Below the pieces are notes generated by a model. That model was not told the origin of the DNA. It searched no databases and saw nothing but the letters and a program-made list of their open reading frames with translations. From contig JBNMHN010000046.1 of assembly GCA_050872805.1 (NCBI GenBank), forward strand, positions 1-9,803: a DNA stretch of 9,803 bases, read 5' to 3'. Below, piece by piece: positions 5,823 to 9,803 of this stretch. Position numbers and translations under genes: made by a program. Within the stretch, counting starts at the first letter, position 1, and each line of letters begins with the position of its first letter. This DNA is from CAKVOD01 sp050872805 (GTDB lineage: Bacteria; Bacillota; Clostridia; Christensenellales; UBA1242).

Positions 5823-7322
5823 ATGTATTACAACAAAAAACAAACACGAAAAAATTCAAAGTCGTACACATATAGTCTTTCCGATTTCAGTAAAGGCGTC
5901 AACCGCGACGTTGACGAAAACGCGCTTTCAATGGACTATGCGTATATGGCGTACAACGTAAAATATAAGGACAAATCATTAAAGCAGGGGCACGGGTTCA
6001 AAGACTTGACGACGCCGGGCATAAATGCAGGCACGATGCTGACGTTTCAAGCCCCGACCTCCGACGCAAAGCCGCTTCGCATCTGGAACACGCACATCAC
6101 GGCGCAAACCTCAGGCACCGAAAGAGATATACTGCTTGTCTATTGCGACGATGGCTATATGTACAAGTCGTTTATGCCAACAATTGCGCCCGTGTTCTCG
6201 CAAATTTTCACAGCGCACTTCACGTCGATTCCAACGGTCATAAACTACAAGTACAACGGCAAGTACGTCTCAGTTATTTGCAGCCCGACCGATGATATGT
6301 ATCTCTGGAACCTCGACACAACGCCCGTCAAAAGCACGAAAAATTTGCACCTAACGAGCCTTTGTTCGCACTATGAGCGTCTTTTTGCCACAACCTCGAC
6401 AAACAAACGACAAGTGCGCTTCAGCAAAGACTTTGACATCACTAACTGGAATGAAACAAGTGAAGCAGGTGGCTTTATCGAATTAGTCGACGACCGCGGC
6501 AACATCAACAAAGTGCTGAGTTTGAACGACTATGTCTATCTCATCCGCGACTTTGGCATTTCGCGCCTGTCCGCTTATGGCGACCAAAGCGAATTTAGCG
6601 TCACGCACATTTGTCACACTTCAAACATCATCTACGCAAACACCGCGACCGTATGTGGCGACCGCATAGTTTATCTTGCAACGGACGGACTATATTACTG
6701 TGTTGGCTCAAGCGTGTATAAATACAATATCAAAATCAATGATTTGTTTGACAAATCCGCGCTAAGCAGTGCCTGCGCCTGTTATTACGACGGCAAGTAT
6801 TATTTATCCGCGCGTATGAATTTTGACGACGGCAAAAATATTTCTTGCGAAAGCGAAACCGATTATAAAAACAATGTACTAATTGAATTTGACCTGCAAA
6901 CACAAAAACTAAACATAACCCGCGGCGTCGACATTTGCGCAATGGCAGCATTTGTTTTCGACGGCTGGCAAAGGCTCGCCGTGCTCTTTAACGGCGCAAA
7001 CAACCAGAAAATCGGGCAACTGACCGACGACGGCAAATTGTTCAACGTCGCAACAAAAAAATGCTGGCATTCACCCGCAACCGACCTATCGACGCTTGCG
7101 CAAAAGTCTGTGCGGAGTATCAGCCTCATTTCTCCAACAAATGTCGATATAACAATCAAAACTGAGCAAGAGTCGCAAACATTGCACGTCTTGGGCAGTG
7201 AAAAACTGCAAAAAATTGTTTGCAATGTCAAAGGCGTCAAAATTAGTGTCGCGATTGAATCTAATTCGCCAACACTCCACATTTCAAACCTCAGCCTAGA
7301 CATCGACATTTTAGAGGAATAA
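5823..7322 (+). CDS. Tail hub / stabilisation protein (P22 gp10-like)
   Basis: This gene encodes 499 residues with AAAGGAG five bases before the ATG. Proteins of this type form the hexameric hub below the adaptor and seal the packaged head. The N-terminus is basic (1-16), followed by LSDFSKGVNRDVDENAL and MDYAYMAYNVKY, the familiar N-terminal pattern of this family in Firmicutes phages. From about residue 85 on the sequence is dominated by short beta strands separated by turns (RDILLVYCDDGYMY; VSVICSPTDDMYLWN; HYERLFATTS; LVDDRGNINKVLSLNDYVYL; FGISRLSAYGDQSEFSV; CGDRIVYLATDGLYYC; YYDGKYYLSARM), which suggests a beta-propeller like the P22 gp10 hub. The order after the adaptor fits. An AGTGAA/TTCACT dyad (5797-5809) lies just before the Shine-Dalgarno. 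A receptor-binding or other tail-tip role cannot be excluded, but there is no glycan-cleaving motif visible. Confidence 0.8.
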   Translation: MYYNKKQTRKNSKSYTYSLSDFSKGVNRDVDENALSMDYAYMAYNVKYKDKSLKQGHGFKDLTTPGINAGTMLTFQAPTSDAKPLRIWNTHITAQTSGTERDILLVYCDDGYMYKSFMPTIAPVFSQIFTAHFTSIPTVINYKYNGKYVSVICSPTDDMYLWNLDTTPVKSTKNLHLTSLCSHYERLFATTSTNKRQVRFSKDFDITNWNETSEAGGFIELVDDRGNINKVLSLNDYVYLIRDFGISRLSAYGDQSEFSVTHICHTSNIIYANTATVCGDRIVYLATDGLYYCVGSSVYKYNIKINDLFDKSALSSACACYYDGKYYLSARMNFDDGKNISCESETDYKNNVLIEFDLQTQKLNITRGVDICAMAAFVFDGWQRLAVLFNGANNQKIGQLTDDGKLFNVATKKCWHSPATDLSTLAQKSVRSISLISPTNVDITIKTEQESQTLHVLGSEKLQKIVCNVKGVKISVAIESNSPTLHISNLSLDIDILEE

Positions 7323-7325
7323 AAT

Positions 7326-7445
7326 TTGAACAAAGCCATTCAAAAAGAACTAAAACGCGGGTTTTATCTTTCTCTACAAAAGGGAAGGGCAAAAATCAAC
7401 ATAACAAAAAAGGAGCAACAATATGACAGTAGTAAATTTTTCTGA
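7326..7445 (+). CDS. Possible small gene with TTG start between hub and coiled-coil genes
   Basis: A 39-codon frame starts at TTG 7326, four bases after the hub stop codon, and ends at TGA 7443-7445, overlapping the next gene by 23 bases in another frame. Its start has a good Shine-Dalgarno (AGAGGA, 7313-7318) seven bases upstream, inside the end of the hub gene. The peptide begins NKAIQKELKRGFYLSLQKGR and continues AKINITKKEQQYDSSKFF: a basic helix, then two possible short strands. The part before the overlap looks protein-like, while the last ten or so codons are shared with the next gene's leader. It fills most of a 100-base gap that otherwise has no explanation. I do not recognise a function; it may be chance. 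Confidence 0.35.
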   Translation: MNKAIQKELKRGFYLSLQKGRAKINITKKEQQYDSSKFF

Positions 7446-8736
7446 ATCAGACCTTTTGGAACTATCTAAAAAGCGCAAAAAAAAGGACGACGAAAACCAA
7501 GTTTCCGCAACCGAAAAAGTAGAAGCGCCAAGCCAAGTTCAAGAAAGTTTGACTCAAAATGCTGAAAAAAACGCAAAAAATGATGAAAAAACAGCACTTT
7601 TTTCAAAAAAATTGCAAGAAAAACCAAACAACGAAAATTTGAAGCAAGAAAACAATGTCTCAAATTTGACGGAAAATAGCAAAGAAAAAGCGGAAGAAAA
7701 AGTGTCCGCAACAAACGTCGCGCCCGCACAAAACAGTGCAGTCAGCGACGCATTCAAAAAGTTTTTTGACACAATCAGTTCAAGTGCGACGGATGACAAA
7801 TCAAGTGCAACCGAGAATAAATCAACTAATGAAAACTCGTCTACACCTGAAACGCCTTCTCAAAAAGATGTTATGCTAGATGACCTCAAATCACAAATTG
7901 AAGGTATCGACACAAAATATGACATCTTTCCAAAGAAGGGTGACAAAATGAATGAGGACATTAGTCTCGCGCGCAAAGAAACAATCACAAAAACCGACGA
8001 CGAATTGAAAACGGAAGCGGAAAATTCGCTTGCCGATTACGCTAAAGCGCAAAAGGACGCAATCAACAACGCCGCCGACAAAAAGCTTAGCAACTTTGAC
8101 GGCAAGGAAGAGAGCTTGCGTGCGCAAAGCGAACTAGACAAAGCGCAACTGCAAAACTATTATAACACCTACAAGCGCAACGCGGAAAACGACGCCCTAA
8201 AACGCGGCTTGCAGCGCAGTAGTATTGTGATAAACAACCTCAACGCATTTGACAAAGAACTTGTCGAAAAATTGATTAACATTGATAAAACACTCGGCGA
8301 AAATATTGCCTCAATCAACGACCAAATCAATTCACTTAATGAGGAGCGCCAAAAAGCGCTCGACGAGTTCAATATCACATACGCCGTCAAAGTGAACGAT
8401 AAAATTAACGCGCTAAAAGAAGATTTGCAAGCAAAAAACGACGAAATTTTGGAATATAACAACAAAATTGCGCAAATCGAAGCCGAATATAAAGCGGACG
8501 CACAAAAAAGAAATCAACAAGTCGACGAAGATTACTTGAATCAAATCTACAAATATTTTGCAAATCAAGACACAATCAAAGCAAACAAGCAAAAAGAGTA
8601 TGAAACAGCAGTCGACAAATATCTTGATTCACTTTCCAAAGACGACGCGCTTGCTGAATTGTCAAACAATTCATTCATTCGCGATATTTTAGGAACAAAC
8701 CTTTCCTACTATATCTACAAAACTAAGGCGCGCTAA
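7423..8736 (+). CDS. Long coiled-coil virion protein, possible ejection or internal protein
   Basis: This gene encodes 437 residues with AAGGAG seven bases before the ATG. Residues 1-150 are low-complexity Lys/Glu/Asn/Ser/Ala with a basic stretch KKRKKK at 16-21, probably disordered. Residues about 151-437 are highly helical and charged with few prolines: a long coiled coil interrupted near 245-275 by NYYNTYKRNAENDALKRGLQ then RSSI, a segment I recall as recurring in proteins at this locus of Firmicutes phages. The C-terminus (371-437) is aromatic and shorter-helical (YLNQIYKYFANQ; FIRDILGTNLSYYIYKTKAR). No signal peptide, membrane segment or enzyme motif is seen. The place after the hub and before the holins is where P22-type phages keep ejection and tail proteins, so an ejected or tail-associated structural protein is reasonable inference. 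ATG 7948 (residue 176) has AAGGGTG upstream and may be an internal start. Confidence 0.75.
   Translation: MTVVNFSESDLLELSKKRKKKDDENQVSATEKVEAPSQVQESLTQNAEKNAKNDEKTALFSKKLQEKPNNENLKQENNVSNLTENSKEKAEEKVSATNVAPAQNSAVSDAFKKFFDTISSSATDDKSSATENKSTNENSSTPETPSQKDVMLDDLKSQIEGIDTKYDIFPKKGDKMNEDISLARKETITKTDDELKTEAENSLADYAKAQKDAINNAADKKLSNFDGKEESLRAQSELDKAQLQNYYNTYKRNAENDALKRGLQRSSIVINNLNAFDKELVEKLINIDKTLGENIASINDQINSLNEERQKALDEFNITYAVKVNDKINALKEDLQAKNDEILEYNNKIAQIEAEYKADAQKRNQQVDEDYLNQIYKYFANQDTIKANKQKEYETAVDKYLDSLSKDDALAELSNNSFIRDILGTNLSYYIYKTKAR
7936..7950 (+). promoter_or_regulatory. Possible internal ribosome-binding site and in-frame start in the coiled-coil gene
   Basis: AAGGGTG at 7936-7942 is followed five bases later by ATG 7948-7950, in the same frame as the full gene. 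Use of this start would give a 262-residue product lacking the disordered region 1-175 and keeping all of the coiled coil. The Shine-Dalgarno match is partial (AAGG then GTG rather than AAGGAGGTG), so the site is only a candidate. Confidence 0.3.
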
Positions 8737-8737
8737 T

Positions 8738-9052
8738 ATGTGGGAAGAACTAATACAATTAGCCGTCGGCAACGGCATTTTCGCCGTGATGTTTGTCTAC
8801 CTATTAATGTTTGAACTAAAAGATAGCCGCACGCGCGAAAACAAGTATCAAAACACAATCGACACGCTTGCGCAAAATCTCGGCGCCGTCGAGAACATTA
8901 GCCAAGACGTCAAAGAAGTGAAAAAGGACATCAGCGAAATCAAAGCCGAAATCAAACAACTGCAAACAGCAATCATAAAAAACCGTATCTGCCCCCTCCA
9001 TTCGTGCAGCCACGCGCCCGACCTCTCCGCCGACCGCGCCAACGCCGCGTGA
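8738..9052 (+). CDS. BhlA/UviB-type holin-like protein
   Basis: This gene encodes 104 residues. The ATG is one base after the upstream stop; the Shine-Dalgarno AAGG (8725-8728) is weak, so translation is probably coupled. The protein has one N-terminal membrane segment (about residues 9-27, AVGNGIFAVMFVYLLMFEL) followed by KDSRTRENKYQNTIDTLAQN and a charged amphipathic helix to about residue 80. This is the layout of the BhlA/UviB holin-like family of Gram-positive phages, small membrane proteins that disrupt the inner membrane or help lysis. The last 21 residues are odd: CPLHSCSH (Cys85, His88, Cys90, His92) and then an Ala/Asp-rich end. The DNA there (8991-9050) is 77 percent G+C and C-rich, unlike the rest of the window. 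A start of lysis module fits the place before the second holin. Confidence 0.85.
   Translation: MWEELIQLAVGNGIFAVMFVYLLMFELKDSRTRENKYQNTIDTLAQNLGAVENISQDVKEVKKDISEIKAEIKQLQTAIIKNRICPLHSCSHAPDLSADRANAA
8991..9050 (+). other. C-rich compositional anomaly at the 3' end of the BhlA gene
   Basis: By count these 60 bases contain 32 C, 14 G, 7 A and 7 T, while the coding strand elsewhere is A-rich. The segment encodes the C-terminal extension of the BhlA-type protein. A C-rich, G-poor, weakly structured transcript is the type of sequence to which Rho factor binds. It could also be recent foreign sequence or a frame-altered 3' end. No choice can be made from sequence alone. Confidence 0.6.
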
Positions 9053-9114
9053 AAAGTGTTGCGTGGGAACATCTTGCTGCATACACTGCAATAGTAGGAT
9101 TTAGTGCAAAGATT

Positions 9115-9128
9115 TCGCTTTAAAGCGA
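9115..9128 (+). promoter_or_regulatory. Palindrome overlapping the holin ribosome-binding site
   Basis: TCGCTTTAAAGCGA is a perfect 14-base palindrome. In RNA it can form a five-base-pair stem with a UUAA loop that takes up GA (9127-9128) of the Shine-Dalgarno GAGG (9127-9130), which is seven bases from the TTG start at 9138. It may reduce holin translation, or act as a DNA operator. The stem is short, so the effect is uncertain. Confidence 0.5.
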
Positions 9129-9137
9129 GGTAAAAAA

Positions 9138-9554
9138 TTGAAATTAACCGAAAAAATGAAACACTACAATTTTTGGGTCGCACTAAGTATGGCATTTTTG
9201 TTGTTGTTAAACACCGTCGCACGCGCATTCCATTTGCAAATTGACAATGCATTGTACAACGACATCGTAATGGCAGTGCTAGGCGTTGTAACCGTGCTAG
9301 GTTTTGTCCAGAAGGACGGCTACGAATTTACCGACACGTCAAAAGCGGACGCCGACAAAGAAACGGACGACAATAAGAAAGATACGGCGGAATCAAAAGA
9401 GACAACTTTGCCTCAAAAAGAATCCGCCACCGAAACGCCTGCGCACGAAATTGAAATTGTGATAACGCCCGACGACGATTTGAAAAACGTCGAAACCACA
9501 GTTCCAACCGTCGCAGTTGTAAACGACGCAAAGAATAACAATACAAACAGTTAA
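9138..9554 (+). CDS. Phage holin, phi-LC3 / LL-H type, with long charged tail
   Basis: This gene encodes 138 residues. Holins of this type collect in the cytoplasmic membrane and open holes at a set time. I choose TTG 9138 because GAGG lies seven bases upstream and the resulting start MKLTEKMKHYNFWVALSMAF matches the family's usual N-terminus. The in-frame ATG at 9156 (residue 7) has no Shine-Dalgarno of its own. Membrane segments are about residues 12-30 and 41-57 (DIVMAVLGVVTVLGFVQ), the two-helix layout expected. After DGYEFTDTSK at 60-69 comes a tail of about 70 charged, disordered residues (Asp/Glu/Lys/Thr rich) ending NNNTNS. Such holins are commonly near 80 residues, so the tail is unusual. 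It is the last gene before the terminator. No endolysin follows it here. Confidence 0.9.
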   Translation: MKLTEKMKHYNFWVALSMAFLLLLNTVARAFHLQIDNALYNDIVMAVLGVVTVLGFVQKDGYEFTDTSKADADKETDDNKKDTAESKETTLPQKESATETPAHEIEIVITPDDDLKNVETTVPTVAVVNDAKNNNTNS

Positions 9555-9564
9555 ACCCAAAGGG

Positions 9565-9602
9565 GAAAAGTGCCTAACCATTCGGCACTTTTCTTTTGTT
9601 TT
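9565..9602 (+). terminator. Intrinsic terminator of the late operon
   Basis: GAAAAGTGCC (9565-9574) pairs perfectly with GGCACTTTTC (9584-9593), giving a 10-bp stem with a nine-base loop TAACCATTC. The T-rich run TTTTGTTTTG follows. It begins ten bases after the holin stop and is a textbook Rho-independent terminator on the + strand. It also has an A-run on the left arm, so some function on the minus strand is possible. Confidence 0.93.
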
Positions 9603-9621
9603 GTCACGTATAGCGAATTTT

Positions 9622-9640
9622 ATTTGAAATCATTGCAAAT
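9622..9640. promoter_or_regulatory. Operator-like imperfect dyad in the A+T-rich spacer
   Basis: ATTTGAAATCATTGCAAAT is symmetric about C9631 with eight of nine pairs matching (mismatch 9627/9635). It lies in a very A+T-rich noncoding stretch, after the terminator and about 80 bases before the promoter. It could be a regulator site or part of an attachment site. In such A+T-rich DNA partial dyads also arise by chance. Confidence 0.3.
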
Positions 9641-9719
9641 ATTACTTTAAAATTAATTTCTTAAAAAATAATAAAAACTTCAAAAAAATAAAAAAAATCA
9701 CATAAAGCGCAAAAATCGT

Positions 9720-9748
9720 TTGATATTTTTTTTCGATTGTGGTAAACT
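9720..9748 (+). promoter_or_regulatory. Sigma-70-type promoter for the gene starting at 9783
   Basis: TTGATA (9720-9725) and TAAACT (9743-9748) are separated by exactly 17 bases, with TGG immediately before the -10, the TGn form of an extended -10. Upstream A-runs (9681-9700) resemble an UP element. Transcription would start near 9755. The spacing, the box quality and the position after a terminator and before an ATG with GAGG support it. Confidence 0.8.
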
Positions 9749-9782
9749 AAAAACGAAAATTTTATCAAGTGAGGTTTACAAA

Positions 9783-9803
9783 ATGATTAAGCACTTAACT
9801 AAA
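9783..9803 (+). CDS. Start of a new gene beyond the phage late operon (partial)
   Basis: ATG 9783 is preceded by GTGAGG (9769-9774), eight bases away, and lies about 30 bases after the expected transcription start of the promoter at 9720-9748. Only MIKHLTK is in the window, so no function can be named. It has its own promoter and is separated from the late genes by a terminator. It may be a host gene at the prophage edge or an independently expressed phage or cargo gene. Confidence 0.75.

Noticed and set aside
6863..7339. Minus-strand open frame of 158 codons inside the tail hub gene
   Set aside because: It is antisense to a convincing gene, with Cys/Ser/Phe-rich sequence and no supporting start signals.
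1..9803. CRISPR array, tRNA, rRNA or insertion sequence
   Set aside because: I found no regularly spaced repeats, no cloverleaf-like sequence in the gaps, and no transposase or terminal inverted repeats.

Overview
The window holds the late structural and lysis block of a short-tailed (podovirus-like, P22-type) phage or prophage. All supported genes lie on the + strand and read like one late operon from about base 1 to a strong intrinsic terminator at 9565-9602. The coding strand is very A-rich, ribosome-binding sites are strong (AAGGAG type), the G+C content is low to moderate, arginine is often CGC, and the holin types (BhlA/UviB and phi-LC3) are those of Gram-positive phages. I therefore infer a Firmicutes host, probably a Clostridia-class anaerobe. 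The species cannot be told from the window.

Layout. (1) 2-64: last codons of an upstream gene, by position probably the large terminase. (2) 74-349 and 353-535: two small genes, the first with a weak resemblance to the C-terminal part of small terminases, the second a four-cysteine zinc-ribbon-like protein. (3) 545-2410 portal, 2583-3533 scaffold, 3596-4759 major capsid protein. (4) 4797-5108 small conserved-looking protein of unknown role, 5217-5780 head-tail adaptor, 5823-7322 large tail hub or stabilisation protein. (5) 7423-8736 long coiled-coil protein, possibly an ejection or other virion protein, preceded by a possible 39-codon gene starting with TTG at 7326. (6) 8738-9052 BhlA-type holin and 9138-9554 phi-LC3-type holin. 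(7) Terminator, then an A+T-rich spacer with an operator-like dyad, a good promoter (TTGATA, 17 bases, extended -10 TAAACT) and the first seven codons of a new gene at 9783.

Working together: the portal nucleates the procapsid, the scaffold directs capsid assembly and is lost, and terminase fills the head through the portal. The adaptor and hub protein close the vertex as a short tail, and the two membrane proteins time host lysis. No tape measure, tail tube, sheath or major tail protein is present, consistent with a short-tailed particle. No endolysin, tail fibre or receptor-binding gene is seen inside the window.

The most unusual features are translational. The adaptor gene at 5217 has no Shine-Dalgarno sequence at normal distance. 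A full AAGGAG lies 46 bases upstream, and a perfect 11-bp hairpin sits between the two. The coiled-coil gene has a possible internal in-frame start that would remove its disordered N-terminal region. The second holin has a TTG start, a palindrome over its Shine-Dalgarno region and a second in-frame ATG six codons later. The BhlA gene ends in a 60-base C-rich segment (32 C, 14 G) unlike the rest of the window.
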